Source: Salinicola halophilus (lineage in GTDB: Bacteria > Pseudomonadota > Gammaproteobacteria > Pseudomonadales > Halomonadaceae). Taken from it: DNA of 64,000 nucleotides. The stretch is from contig NZ_PZJV01000001.1 in NCBI RefSeq assembly GCF_003206155.1, forward strand, positions 1,195,314 to 1,259,313, in the 5' to 3' direction. The notes under the pieces were generated by a model that saw only the letters and a program-made list of their open reading frames with translations, was not told where the DNA came from and did no database searches. Positions 9,101-17,416 of the stretch are shown piece by piece (the first letter of the stretch is position 1; the number at the start of each line of letters is the position of its first letter). A program made the translations under genes and the position numbers.

Positions 9101-9541
9101 TTACCACTCGCCGGTGTTGGGCATCGAGGCCCACGGCTCCTGCGGTTCGCGGGCGTCGCCCTTCTGCAAAAGCTCGATGGAGATGCCGTCCGGAGAGCGA
9201 ACGAACGCCATGTGCCCATCGCGGGGCGGACGATTGATGGTCACGCCGGCGGTCTGGAGCTTATCGCAGAGTGCATAGATGTCATCGACGCGATAGGCCA
9301 GATGGCCGAAATTGCGCCCGCCGGTGTAGGTCTCCGGGTCCCAGTTGTAGGTCAGCTCGACCATCGGCGACTGCTCGGCCTCGGCCCGCGGTCGGTCTTT
9401 CGGCGTGGCGAGAAAGACCAGCGTGAAGCGCCCCTTCTCGCTCTCCTTGCGGCTCACCTCTTCGAGGCCGAGCAGATCGCAGTAGAAATTCAGCGAGGCG
9501 TCCAGGTCGCTGACGCGCACCATCGTGTGTAGGTATTCCAT
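9101..9541 (-). CDS. gloA: Lactoylglutathione lyase (glyoxalase I) family
   Basis: A 146-residue VOC-fold protein beginning [20 protein letters not shown], the glyoxalase I start with the first metal-binding His at residue 5. The [15 protein letters not shown] stretch supplies the second His, and VELTYNW and GISIELLQ carry the Glu ligands. Such enzymes isomerise the glutathione hemithioacetal of methylglyoxal in the cytoplasm. The His ligands suggest the Ni2+-type bacterial enzyme, but this is inference. The ATG at 9541 gives the standard start. It is the first gene of a three-gene minus-strand operon with tspO and a uracil-DNA glycosylase, which together have a damage-control flavour. Confidence 0.9.
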   Translation of the reverse strand: MEYLHTMVRVSDLDASLNFYCDLLGLEEVSRKESEKGRFTLVFLATPKDRPRAEAEQSPMVELTYNWDPETYTGGRNFGHLAYRVDDIYALCDKLQTAGVTINRPPRDGHMAFVRSPDGISIELLQKGDAREPQEPWASMPNTGEW

Positions 9542-9697
9542 GCCGATTTTCCCTTGGGTCAGTGGGTTGGAGACATTCAGGGTAGCTCACGGCACGGCGT
9601 TGATGAATGGCGACTCGACGTCGCAGGCCGGCTTCACCAAACTCAGAGCGAGTCGGCGCCACATAGCGCGCCCACCTGCCAGTTCAAGGAATGCCGA

Positions 9698-10768
9698 ATG
9701 GACTCACTCACCCAAGCCTGTCTCGGCGCCGCCGTCGCCGGTGTCGTCATGCCCCGCCTCGGCCGCCGCGGACTGCTACTGGGCGCCGCGCTCGGCACCC
9801 TTCCGGATCTCGACGTGGTGATCGACTACGGTGACGCGGTCGCCGACTACACCCTGCATCGCAGCTTCAGCCACTCGCTGTTCGTGCTCACCGGTCTGGC
9901 CACCCTGCTGGCCGGCGGGACACGACTGTGGGGACGAACCCGCGCGCTCGCCACTTTCGGTCACTGGTGGTGTCTTTTCACGCTCTGCCTGGTGACGCAC
10001 CCGCTGCTCGACGCCTTTACCACCTACGGCACGCAGCTGCTCTGGCCGATTCCCATGCGCCCCATCAGCTGGAGCAGCCTGTTCATCATCGACCCGCTCT
10101 ACACGCTGACACTGCTAGTGGGCATCGTCGCCTTCATGATTCGTCCGCGCTATCACCGCACGCTGGTCGCGTGTCTCGGCGCGTCGTGTCTCTACATCGC
10201 CTTCAGCCTGTGGGCGCAAGCAAGCGTCGAATCCCGGATCGCACGTGAACTCGCCGAACGTGGCATCGAGCCCGTCGATGTCCTGGTTCAGTCCGCCCCG
10301 TTGACGGCCCTGCTGTGGCGGGTGACCGCGGTCGCCGACGGCGTCGCCCTGGAGGGCTGGGCGAGCGTCTTCGACGGCGACGCCCCCATCGCGCTGACGC
10401 CCTGGCCGCTGGGCGAGCGCTGGCGCGGGGCCGCCCAAGCGACCGCCAACGGCCGCCGCCTGGCCTGGTTTGCCGCGCCCTACCTGCGCTATCGCGTCAG
10501 CGACGCCGGGCCGAACGCCGAGCGGCTGGAAGCCACCGACATCCGCCTCGGCCTGCCCGGTACGCACCCGTTCGTGTTCGCCCTCGCCGAGCGCGAAAAC
10601 GGCGGCGAGTGGCGCGCGATCCCGAGCGAGCGCGACAGCGAAGGTCGCCCCGACCTCGACGTGCTGCGCCGATTGTTCGCGCGAATCTTCGACCCCGACG
10701 TCGTCCCGGTGCCGCCTCCCCCGGCCCCTGAGATCGGCGGCGAGACGGCGACCGACGCGTTGCGCTGA
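9698..10768 (+). CDS. DUF457-type membrane-bound metal-dependent hydrolase
   Basis: A 356-residue protein of the YdjM/DUF457 family. It opens with MDSLTQACLGAAVAG, the typical start with an early Asp. It continues with LGTLPDLD, HRSFSHSLF and VTHPLLDAFTTYGTQ, which provide the conserved His/Asp residues expected to bind metal. About five hydrophobic segments fill residues 10-190. The C-terminal ~170 residues form a soluble domain. The family is only predicted to be a hydrolase and no substrate is known. The ATG at 9698 is chosen because AAGGA lies 7-8 nt upstream; the frame is open back to 9554 but without a good site. It is divergent from the gloA operon. Confidence 0.88.
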   Translation: MDSLTQACLGAAVAGVVMPRLGRRGLLLGAALGTLPDLDVVIDYGDAVADYTLHRSFSHSLFVLTGLATLLAGGTRLWGRTRALATFGHWWCLFTLCLVTHPLLDAFTTYGTQLLWPIPMRPISWSSLFIIDPLYTLTLLVGIVAFMIRPRYHRTLVACLGASCLYIAFSLWAQASVESRIARELAERGIEPVDVLVQSAPLTALLWRVTAVADGVALEGWASVFDGDAPIALTPWPLGERWRGAAQATANGRRLAWFAAPYLRYRVSDAGPNAERLEATDIRLGLPGTHPFVFALAERENGGEWRAIPSERDSEGRPDLDVLRRLFARIFDPDVVPVPPPPAPEIGGETATDALR

Positions 10769-10857
10769 TGGCGGGCCGGCGCCGTCGTCGACCGGGTTCC
10801 GGCGTCGACGCGTCGCGACGGCTCGCGGCTCTCCTGCGCCGGTTCTGCGAATCCAAC

Positions 10858-10892
10858 GAAAACCGCCCGGCACCATTGCGATACCGGGCGGT
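10858..10892 (-). terminator. Rho-independent terminator of the DoxX gene
   Basis: On the minus strand a 9-bp stem, ACCGCCCGG (10862-10870) paired with CCGGGCGGT (10884-10892), is followed by TTTT. It lies 43 nt after the stop of the minus-strand DoxX gene at 10935. Confidence 0.7.
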
Positions 10893-10934
10893 CGTGGGCG
10901 GCACTACCTGACACGCTATTCGACGCTTGCGACA

Positions 10935-11339
10935 TCAGTCCGGTTGGATCGCGAACCGGCCACTGCCGAGCAGCATCACGGCGAGGCCGGCCGCGAAGAA
11001 CATCGCCTGCAGTTCCAGCGTCCAGCCGCCCTGGTCGTTGAGCGTCCAGAGATCGCCCAGATGCACGAGCACCACGGCGACGACCATGTTGCCGGCCATC
11101 AGCAGACCGCCGATGCGCGAGCACACGCCAAGAATCGCCATCAGCGGTCCGACGATCTCCCCCAGCAGCACGGCGTAGGCGAGAGACGTCGGCAGGCCGA
11201 CCTCCGCGAGCGTACTGCCGAGCCAGTCGAAGCTGCCCGGGTTGAGCACCTTGTTGATGCCGTGAAGCAGCATGGTGATGCCCACCGCGAGGCGCAGAAT
11301 CAGTTTGCCCAGGTCGTCATTGTGCAGTCTTCGAAGCAT
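10935..11339 (-). CDS. DoxX family membrane protein, second copy
   Basis: A 134-residue DoxX protein with four membrane segments (LILRLAVGITMLLHGINKV, AYAVLLGEIVGPLMAILG, LLMAGNMVVAVVLVHLGD and a last helix before LGSGRFAIQPD). It is a paralogue of the protein at 7450-7857. It lies 30 nt downstream of azoR on the same strand, so the two are probably co-transcribed. A link to quinone or electrophile detoxification is plausible from context, but no activity can be read from the sequence. The start is the ATG at 11339. A terminator follows. Confidence 0.86.
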   Translation of the reverse strand: MLRRLHNDDLGKLILRLAVGITMLLHGINKVLNPGSFDWLGSTLAEVGLPTSLAYAVLLGEIVGPLMAILGVCSRIGGLLMAGNMVVAVVLVHLGDLWTLNDQGGWTLELQAMFFAAGLAVMLLGSGRFAIQPD

Positions 11340-11369
11340 GGCGGAGGTTTCCGAGTGGGGAGCCAGAGC

Positions 11370-11978
11370 TCAGAGGTGACCGTCGATGAAGCCCGCGATG
11401 TCACGCTCGGCGGCTTCGAGCGCCTGTGCCTTCTGCGCGTCGCCCATGTTGAGGCCCTCGGCGTAGATCGCCTCGACGTCGCCGATACCGATCAGCTTGA
11501 GCATGTGGCGCAGATGCGGCGTCTGGGAATCCATCTCGGAGCCGGCGTACTGGCCACCGCGAGCGGCGAGGATCAGTCCGGATTTGCCCTCGAGCAGCCC
11601 CACCGGGCCGTTCTCGGTATAGCGGAAGGTGCGACCGGCGCGCAGCACGCGGTCGAACCACGCTTTCAGCTGGCTGGGAATACCCAGGTTGTAGAGCGGC
11701 ACGGCGATCACGATCAGATCGCTCTGCTCGACCTCGGCGAGAACCACCTCGGAGCGCTCGGCCAGCGTGCGCTGCGCCGCGCTGCGCTCTGCCGGGTCGG
11801 TCATCCAGCTCTGTATTTCCTCGGCGTCGAGATGGGGCAGCGGCTCGGCCACCACGTCGCGCTCGATGAGCTCGACGTCGCGACCGTCGAGCGCGGCCTT
11901 GAAGCGCGCGGCGAGGCCGCTGGACTGGCCGTTTTCGCCGAACAGCGAACTGGTGATCAGCAGGATACGTTTTGACAT
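11370..11978 (-). CDS. azoR: FMN-dependent NADH-azoreductase
   Basis: A 202-residue flavodoxin-like protein of AzoR length. It reduces quinones and azo compounds with NAD(P)H in the cytoplasm. FMN-binding segments are the N-terminal ILLITSSLFGENGQSS loop and PLYNLGIPSQLKAWFDRVLR. The following AGRTFRYTENGPVGLLEGK stretch is characteristic of AzoR, and AARGGQYAG binds the flavin ring. The ATG at 11978 is preceded by AAGGGGAT. In-frame codons upstream to 12023 have no good ribosome site. The DoxX gene follows on the same strand. The 102-nt gap upstream contains two copies of a GCCGGCAT element (12007-12016 and about 12055-12062). Confidence 0.92.
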   Translation of the reverse strand: MSKRILLITSSLFGENGQSSGLAARFKAALDGRDVELIERDVVAEPLPHLDAEEIQSWMTDPAERSAAQRTLAERSEVVLAEVEQSDLIVIAVPLYNLGIPSQLKAWFDRVLRAGRTFRYTENGPVGLLEGKSGLILAARGGQYAGSEMDSQTPHLRHMLKLIGIGDVEAIYAEGLNMGDAQKAQALEAAERDIAGFIDGHL

Positions 11979-12080
11979 GTCGATCCCCTTGGGAGGGTGA
12001 GTGGGAATGCCGGCATTATTCATTGCACGTAACGAGAATAAAACGGTGTTTTTTAGCCGGCATCGTTCGATTTTTTCGTC

Positions 12081-12986
12081 TTATTGCGCGGCTTCCACGC
12101 CCTGACCGCACCCCTTCCACGACTGACGGCCGTAGCGCAGCGTCACCGTGGCCGGCCAGGGCTTGCCGCTCATGCTGTCGAAGCACGCCTTGGCGGTGAG
12201 GTGCATTTCGAGCGGACGACGCCCGCTATCGCTGACCAGCACCATTTCGGCATCGGCACCGTTCTTCACCGACGCGACGCGGTAGTCGAAGGTGTCCTTG
12301 GCCTGGCCGTAGTCAGAGACCAGCGTCAGGGTGGTCGTACGGCGGTCCAGCGAGACGCTCCACCCCGGCTCGCTGCCACTGGCGTAGAAAATGCTTTCGG
12401 GTCGATCTTCGCGGGTGAGGGTCGTGCGCTCGCCGGCGAGCGTGCAGACGAGGCGTGCGCTGTCGCTCTCGACCAGCGCATCGCGACCCATGCGGGTGAA
12501 CGAGAGCCCGCCTTTGGCGTAGCGCGGGGAGGCACCGTCGACCGCCGCCAGGGGGAGCTGGGTCCCGCCCTGCCCGGTCCAGAGCCGCAGGCGCCGAGCG
12601 TCCGGCGAGGTGGTGACCAGATCGCGCGAGGGCGTGCAGCGCCAGGCCGAGAAGGTGTCACCGCCGTCGGCGAAGAAGAGACTCGGCAGCAGCGGCGACT
12701 TCGGGGCGTCATCGGCGACCGCCAGCGGCGCGGTGGCGTCGACGTCGCGCGTCGCGCTACCCGAGCAGCCCGTCAGCAGGGCGGCCAGCGCCACGGCCGC
12801 GGTCGCCAGCAGCGGGACGCGTCGCCGCGTTGTCCGCGTCCCCTCAGCGACGCCAGGAAAAGCCCTGAACAGGAAAGCCCTGAAAGGGGAAGTCCTGAAT
12901 GAGGAAGCACTGACCGGGGAGGCAGTGAAGGAGAAAGGGACGCCGACGATGGGCGTCGTATCGACGGTGTGCGTCTTGTTCGACAT
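12081..12986 (-). CDS. Lipoprotein with MliC-like and COG3650-like domains
   Basis: A 301-residue predicted lipoprotein. The lipobox LTGC follows a hydrophobic stretch near residue 70, so the segment before the signal core is unusually long. That segment contains tandem pentapeptides (FTASP, VSASS, FRTSP, FRAFL, FRAFP) encoded by a 15-bp repeat. After the lipobox, FSAWRCTPS to RLVC resembles the Cys-paired MliC lysozyme-inhibitor fold. The C-terminal part (GSEPGWSVSLD, CFDSMSGKPWPATVTLRYG, GCG) matches COG3650-type proteins. A periplasmic envelope role is likely, but the substrate is unknown. The ATG at 12986 is the only good start; no ATG or GTG lies between the repeat and the signal core. 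Confidence 0.65.
   Translation of the reverse strand: MSNKTHTVDTTPIVGVPFSFTASPVSASSFRTSPFRAFLFRAFPGVAEGTRTTRRRVPLLATAAVALAALLTGCSGSATRDVDATAPLAVADDAPKSPLLPSLFFADGGDTFSAWRCTPSRDLVTTSPDARRLRLWTGQGGTQLPLAAVDGASPRYAKGGLSFTRMGRDALVESDSARLVCTLAGERTTLTREDRPESIFYASGSEPGWSVSLDRRTTTLTLVSDYGQAKDTFDYRVASVKNGADAEMVLVSDSGRRPLEMHLTAKACFDSMSGKPWPATVTLRYGRQSWKGCGQGVEAAQ
12856..12930. repeat. Five imperfect 15-bp tandem repeats
   Basis: CTGA (or GTGA in the last copy) recurs at exactly 15-nt steps (12865, 12880, 12895, 12910, 12925) inside units of the form GGAAAGCCCTGAA. The array lies in frame in the N-terminal part of the lipoprotein gene and encodes pentapeptide repeats. Confidence 0.8.
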
Positions 12987-13291
12987 GCATTGGGTTCCCG
13001 AGCGGATTCGATCCCGCCTGCGCGGCGGCCGCGCTCGCCGAGCGCGCAGACAAAAAAGCGCACCGCGACATCGATCGCGGCGCGTGGCAAAGCCTATCAC
13101 GCAGCGTTCGGCGCGACTCGCACGCTCACGACACCGCTCGGTAACCGTTCGGCTTAGCGGGTCCTGCGTGCGCCCCCTATCGTCAAGAGTGGGGTCTGCG
13201 TAGGTTAACGGGTAGAATCGCGGTCTCGTCCGCTCGGCAGGCCTGTCCCGCCGTCGCCAATCCTCGAACCCGACGCGTTTACCGACCCAAG

Positions 13292-13304
13292 TGAACCCAA
13301 TTCA
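13292..13304 (+). promoter_or_regulatory. MetR-type box at the metR start
   Basis: TGAA (13292-13295) and TTCA (13301-13304) are separated by five bases. This matches the known MetR consensus TGAA-N5-TTCA except that the central base is C rather than A/T. It ends 4 nt before the metR ATG, so bound MetR could block its own translation start or transcription, fitting the autorepression known in enterobacteria. Confidence 0.55.
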
Positions 13305-13308
13305 TAGC

Positions 13309-14232
13309 ATGCTCGAACTTCGTCATCTGCGTACGCTGATCGCGCTGCGCGACACTGGCTCGCTCGTCGAGGCGGCGGAACGGGTGCACCTGACGCAGTC
13401 GGCACTGTCGCACCAGATCAAGGATCTCGAGTCCCGGCTCGGGATGCCGCTGTTCACCCGCAAGACGCGCCCGGTCGTTTTCACCCGCGCCGGCGAACGA
13501 CTGCTGTCGCTCGCGGAGCAGATCCTGCCTCAGCTGCGGCTCGCCGAGCGCGACCTGGCCAGACTCGCCGGCCACGAGCAGGGACGCCTGCACATGGCGA
13601 TCGAGTGCCATAGCTGCTTTCAGTGGCTGATGCCGACGGTGGATCACTTTCGCGACCACTGGCCGGAGGTGGAGGTCGACATTCCCAGCGGGCAGAACTT
13701 CGATCTGCTCCCCGGCCTCACCCGGGAAGCGCTGGATCTGGTGATCACCGACAATCCGCAGCCCCTGCCCGGGGTGCACTATGCCCCGCTCTTTCGCTAC
13801 GAGGGCCTGCTCGCGGTCTCCAATCACCACACGCTGGCAAACAAGGCTTGGGTCGAGCCCCATGAGCTCATCGAGGAGACGCTGATCGTCTATCCGGTGG
13901 ATCACTCGCGCCTGGATATCTTCACCCAGTTTCTCGATCCGGCGAGCCAGCAGCCCCGCGAGATTCGAAGCGCGGAGCTGACGGTGATGATGATGCAGCT
14001 GGTCGCTAGCGGGCGCGGCGTGTGTGCCCTGCCCAACTGGGCACTGACGGAGTACCTGGAACGGGACTACGTCAAGGGACTGTCCCTCGGCCGCGAGGGC
14101 GTGTGGAGCACGCTCTACGCGGCGATCCGTGAGGAGAGCCGGGATCTGCCGTGGATGCAGGACTTCGTACGGACCGCTCGGGAGACGTCGTTCGCCGTGC
14201 TCAGCGGGATCAAGCCGGCGAGCGAGACCTGA
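13309..14232 (+). CDS. metR: LysR-type methionine biosynthesis regulator
   Basis: A 307-residue LysR-family regulator. The N-terminal helix-turn-helix is LVEAAERVHLTQSALSHQIK. The hinge and effector domain carry MAIECHSCFQWLMP, which matches my memory of MetR closely, as do LHYSP/VHYAP and LIVYPVDHSRLD. MetR senses homocysteine and activates metE, metH and related genes. The ATG at 13309 gives MLELRHLRTL, aligning with the MetR start; a GTG at 13291 is in frame but would put the MetR-type box inside the gene. There is no strong ribosome site. The 322-nt gap upstream separates it from the divergent lipoprotein gene; I see no other feature there. No met gene lies next to it. Confidence 0.92.
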   Translation: MLELRHLRTLIALRDTGSLVEAAERVHLTQSALSHQIKDLESRLGMPLFTRKTRPVVFTRAGERLLSLAEQILPQLRLAERDLARLAGHEQGRLHMAIECHSCFQWLMPTVDHFRDHWPEVEVDIPSGQNFDLLPGLTREALDLVITDNPQPLPGVHYAPLFRYEGLLAVSNHHTLANKAWVEPHELIEETLIVYPVDHSRLDIFTQFLDPASQQPREIRSAELTVMMMQLVASGRGVCALPNWALTEYLERDYVKGLSLGREGVWSTLYAAIREESRDLPWMQDFVRTARETSFAVLSGIKPASET

Positions 14233-14260
14233 GCGAAGCCGCGGCGAGGCGCAAGCCGTT

Positions 14261-15886
14261 TCAGGTCTCGTCGGTGAGCGGGCAGATCGATTCGCGACCG
14301 TGTAGCGGCAGCAGCAGACTGAACCGCGCCCCGCCGAGCCGCTCGCTGCGGTCGACGACGACGTTGCCGCCGTGCCACGCCATGATCTTCTGCACGATGG
14401 AGAGACCCAGCCCGTAGCCGCCGGAGCGCCGCGTCCGACTGTCATCGAGCCGTGCGAAGGGCTTGAAGATGGTCAGACGCTCCTGTTCCGGCACGCCGGG
14501 GCCATCGTCCTCCACGTCGATACGGATCGCCCGCGGTTCGCGATGGACGGTCAGCGTCACGCGCTGTTCGGCGTGCCGGCAGGCGTTGGCGACCAGGTTC
14601 TGCACCGCCCGCTGTAGATAGCGCGGTTCCGCCTCGACCTCGAGCTCCGGCCCTTCGGCGACCGCCAGTGTCAGATGAGGGTGCAGCGGACTGAGCGTCT
14701 CCACCACGCGCTGGGCGACGGCACGACACTCGAGACTCTCGGTCTTGAGGCTCATGCCCTGGGCGTTTTCGCTGTCGAGCTTGGCGTAGGTGAGAATCTC
14801 GTCGATCAGTCGATCGAGTTCGGCGATATCCTCGTCGATGCCCTCGAGCTGACGCCGGGCACTGTCGTCGCGGCTCAGGTCCTCGAGCATCTGCACCGCG
14901 AAGCGAATCCGCGCCACCGGCGTGCGAAGTTCGTGCGACACGGCGCGAATCATCTCCTGCTGGCTTCGCAGCAGCGACTGCACCTGCACCGCCATTCCGT
15001 TCAACGCCATGCCCAGCCGGCCCAGAAAGTCGCTGCCGTCCACCCGCACGCGAGCGTTGAGCTGACCGCCAGCGATGCGCGTCGCCGCTCGCTCGAGCCG
15101 GGCGACACGCCCCTCGATGCTCCAGACGATGAGATAGATCGCGCCCGCCAGCGTCACCAGTACGGTAATCAGCAGCGCCAGGGCCAGCGACAGCGGCATC
15201 GACTCGAAACTCGGCAGCGGCCCGATGTGCAGCCAGCGATCCGTCCCTACCCGAGCGTGGATGTGCAGCGTGCTCAGACTGGGATCGAGCCGTACCACCA
15301 CCTCGCCCGCCGCCAGCCGCGTGGACTGGATCGGGTCGACATCCCCAGGCGCCATGTCCGAGAGCGTTACCGGCACGTGGAACTGACGCTGTACCCGCTT
15401 CAGGCGCTGACGCTGAACCTGGGCCGACTCGCCGCTGAGCCAGCTGCGCAGCACCTCGGTAATGCCGCGCAGCTGCATCTCGTTGAGCGAGTTGATCTTC
15501 GCCGCCAGCACCCAGTCCGAATGGGGCAGTTGGTAGAGCGAACGCCAGCCGTCATCGGCGGACTCGATCACCGGCCGGGCGTCGGCGAGCCGCGCGCGCT
15601 CGAAGTACCCCAGCGACAGCTCGTCGAGTTCGAAAAGCCCAAGCGGCATCCCCAGCGTCGAGGCCATCGAGGCCAGCCAGTCGTCGCGCTTCTCCAGAGG
15701 TTGACGCGAGACGAGATCGGATAGCAGCGCCAGCGGGCCACTCACCAGACTCTCGCGATACTGCTCCTGGCGTACCTTGTCGACCATGAGAAACCCGAGC
15801 AGGGCCAGACCGAAGGTAATGACCAGCGCTGCGAGCAGCGCGAGATAAAAGCGCAGGAAAGTGCTGTCGGTGAACGTTCGCCGCAT
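14261..15886 (-). CDS. rstB: Sensor histidine kinase, RstB-like
   Basis: A 541-residue inner-membrane kinase with transmembrane segments at about 11-35 and 231-256 enclosing a ~195-residue periplasmic sensor. A HAMP domain follows (260-310). The H-box VSHELRTPVARIRF has the phospho-acceptor His318. The ATPase has the N-box NLVANACRHA, DDGPGVP and GYGLGLSIV. The HELRTPVARIRF and PFARLDDSRTRRSGG segments resemble E. coli RstB, though the sensor domain is much larger than in E. coli. It lies 104 nt downstream of rstA on the same strand. The stimulus cannot be predicted. The gene is convergent with metR, with a 28-nt gap. Confidence 0.87.
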   Translation of the reverse strand: MRRTFTDSTFLRFYLALLAALVITFGLALLGFLMVDKVRQEQYRESLVSGPLALLSDLVSRQPLEKRDDWLASMASTLGMPLGLFELDELSLGYFERARLADARPVIESADDGWRSLYQLPHSDWVLAAKINSLNEMQLRGITEVLRSWLSGESAQVQRQRLKRVQRQFHVPVTLSDMAPGDVDPIQSTRLAAGEVVVRLDPSLSTLHIHARVGTDRWLHIGPLPSFESMPLSLALALLITVLVTLAGAIYLIVWSIEGRVARLERAATRIAGGQLNARVRVDGSDFLGRLGMALNGMAVQVQSLLRSQQEMIRAVSHELRTPVARIRFAVQMLEDLSRDDSARRQLEGIDEDIAELDRLIDEILTYAKLDSENAQGMSLKTESLECRAVAQRVVETLSPLHPHLTLAVAEGPELEVEAEPRYLQRAVQNLVANACRHAEQRVTLTVHREPRAIRIDVEDDGPGVPEQERLTIFKPFARLDDSRTRRSGGYGLGLSIVQKIMAWHGGNVVVDRSERLGGARFSLLLPLHGRESICPLTDET

Positions 15887-15990
15887 GACTACTCTCGCCT
15901 TGGGGGGTCGCGAAGGCGCTATCGTGCCCGGACTCGCTCGCTGGGTCGAACCGCGTCGAATGCGGCGGCGACGCGGGTCGCCGCCGGCGC

Positions 15991-16710
15991 TCAGCTGTCG
16001 CGCACGAACAGGTAGCCCTTGCTGCGTACGGTCTTGATGCGGTGAGGATGGTTGGGATCGTCGCCGATCTTGGGACGAATGCGCGAGACACGCACGTCGA
16101 TCGAGCGGTCCTGGCCGTCGTACTTGATGCCGCGCAGCTGGGAGAATATCTCCTCCCGGGTGAGTACCCGCCCGGCGTTGTCCGCCAGCAGCCAGAGCAG
16201 ATCGAACTCGGCGCTGGTGAGATCGATACGCTCGTCTTCGAGCCAGGCTTCCCGGGTCGCGCTGTCGACGATTAGATTGTCGAAGGTCAGGCGCGTTGCC
16301 CCGCTGGCGGAAACGAGACTGTCGGCGCGGCGCATCAGCGCCCGCATGCGCGCCAGCAGCACCCGGGGCTGCACGGGCTTGGGCACGTAATCGTCGGCCC
16401 CCATCTCGAGCCCGAGCACCTGATCCATGTCATCGGTACGCGCGGTCAGCATGAGGATCGGACCGGCGTAGTGCGGCCGCGCGCGGCGGCAGATCGACAG
16501 GCCGTCCTCGCCCGGCAGCATGAGATCGAGGATCACCATGTCCGGCTGCTCCTCGATGATTCTTTCCACCCCGTTGGCGCCATCGTGTTCGAGCCCGACC
16601 TGGAAGCCGTTGGCCTCCAGATACTCCCGCGTGAGATGGGCCAGACGTTCATCGTCTTCGATGATCAGTACGCGATCTTGATGTGCAGTGCTGTCCAAGC
16701 TGTCTTCCAT
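15991..16710 (-). CDS. rstA: OmpR-family response regulator, RstA-like
   Basis: A 239-residue regulator. The receiver domain is at 12-125 with acidic residues at 19-20, phospho-acceptor Asp62 in ILDLMLPGEDG, and the Lys of PKPVQP. The C-terminal winged helix (about 135-236) contains YDGQDRSIDVRVSRIRPKIG and HRIKTVRSKGYLF, close to the RstA signature (YDGLDRSVDV...YRIKTVRNKGYLF). It should bind direct-repeat operators as a dimer after phosphorylation by RstB. The ATG at 16710 adds a ten-residue N-terminal tail before the receiver. The gene is first in the rstAB pair. Confidence 0.9.
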   Translation of the reverse strand: MEDSLDSTAHQDRVLIIEDDERLAHLTREYLEANGFQVGLEHDGANGVERIIEEQPDMVILDLMLPGEDGLSICRRARPHYAGPILMLTARTDDMDQVLGLEMGADDYVPKPVQPRVLLARMRALMRRADSLVSASGATRLTFDNLIVDSATREAWLEDERIDLTSAEFDLLWLLADNAGRVLTREEIFSQLRGIKYDGQDRSIDVRVSRIRPKIGDDPNHPHRIKTVRSKGYLFVRDS

Positions 16711-16943
16711 CCCTATAGTTGGCCTCGAAACCCTGCATACCGTCGATTCGTTATTATGTCGCGGCGGTTCGTGCCACCGCTGGATTCGCGTCGCACCTCG
16801 ACCATTCTCGGCACACCCTGGTGCCGTGCCCCATCTGTCGAATCTGGCGTGCGTCGGCTCTGCAACGCAGAATAGAACGCATGATACCCGAATTGTTCCG
16901 CTGATAGATTCCTACGTAAACACGTCTTTCATCTGATTACGAT

Positions 16944-17405
16944 ATGCAAACCGACTTCCTCCACGCCCGGCGCGACGCCCTCGACGATGCTTCTGCGTCT
17001 CGCGTACTGACCATTGCCGCTGCCATCGTCGTCGACGGTGGTCGTTTGCTGCTGGTGAGAAAGCGCGGGAGCCGACACTTCATGCAGGCCGGTGGCAAGA
17101 TCGAGCCCGGCGAGGCCGCGGAGGCCGCACTCGCGCGTGAGGTCTTCGAGGAGCTGGGCGTGCCCATCGCTGAGTGCGAAGCGCTGGGTCAGGCGAGCGC
17201 CACGGCTGCCAACGAGGCGGGCTATCGGGTCGACGCCCACCTTTACTGGGTAACGCTCGCAGGCGTCGCGAGGGCCGCGGCCGAAATCGAGGCGCTACGC
17301 TGGGTCACCCTCGCCGAGGCCGAGACCCTGACGCTGGCGGCGCTGACCCGGGAGACGGTCCTGCCTATCGTCGCCGAGCGACTCGCGCCGTTTGGCACGC
17401 CCTAG
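16944..17405 (+). CDS. Nudix hydrolase
   Basis: A 153-residue Nudix-fold protein. The Nudix box is intact: Gly in GGKIEPGE, then AREVFEELGV with the metal-binding Glu residues of REVxEE. The family cleaves nucleoside diphosphates linked to another group; the true substrate varies (dGTP, ADP-ribose, coenzyme A and others) and cannot be set from sequence. The phrase GSRHFMQAGGKIEPGE is typical of small DNA/nucleotide clean-up enzymes. The ATG at 16944 is the first start in frame. The 233-nt gap upstream, shared with rstA, shows no clear promoter. It is convergent with the next gene, 11 nt away. Confidence 0.88.
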   Translation: MQTDFLHARRDALDDASASRVLTIAAAIVVDGGRLLLVRKRGSRHFMQAGGKIEPGEAAEAALAREVFEELGVPIAECEALGQASATAANEAGYRVDAHLYWVTLAGVARAAAEIEALRWVTLAEAETLTLAALTRETVLPIVAERLAPFGTP

Positions 17406-17416
17406 CGCCGCCTCGC

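Noticed and set aside
10470-11975. A 501-codon plus-strand frame over DoxX and azoR
   Set aside because: It is antisense to two well-recognised genes and shows no domain or hydrophobic pattern of its own.
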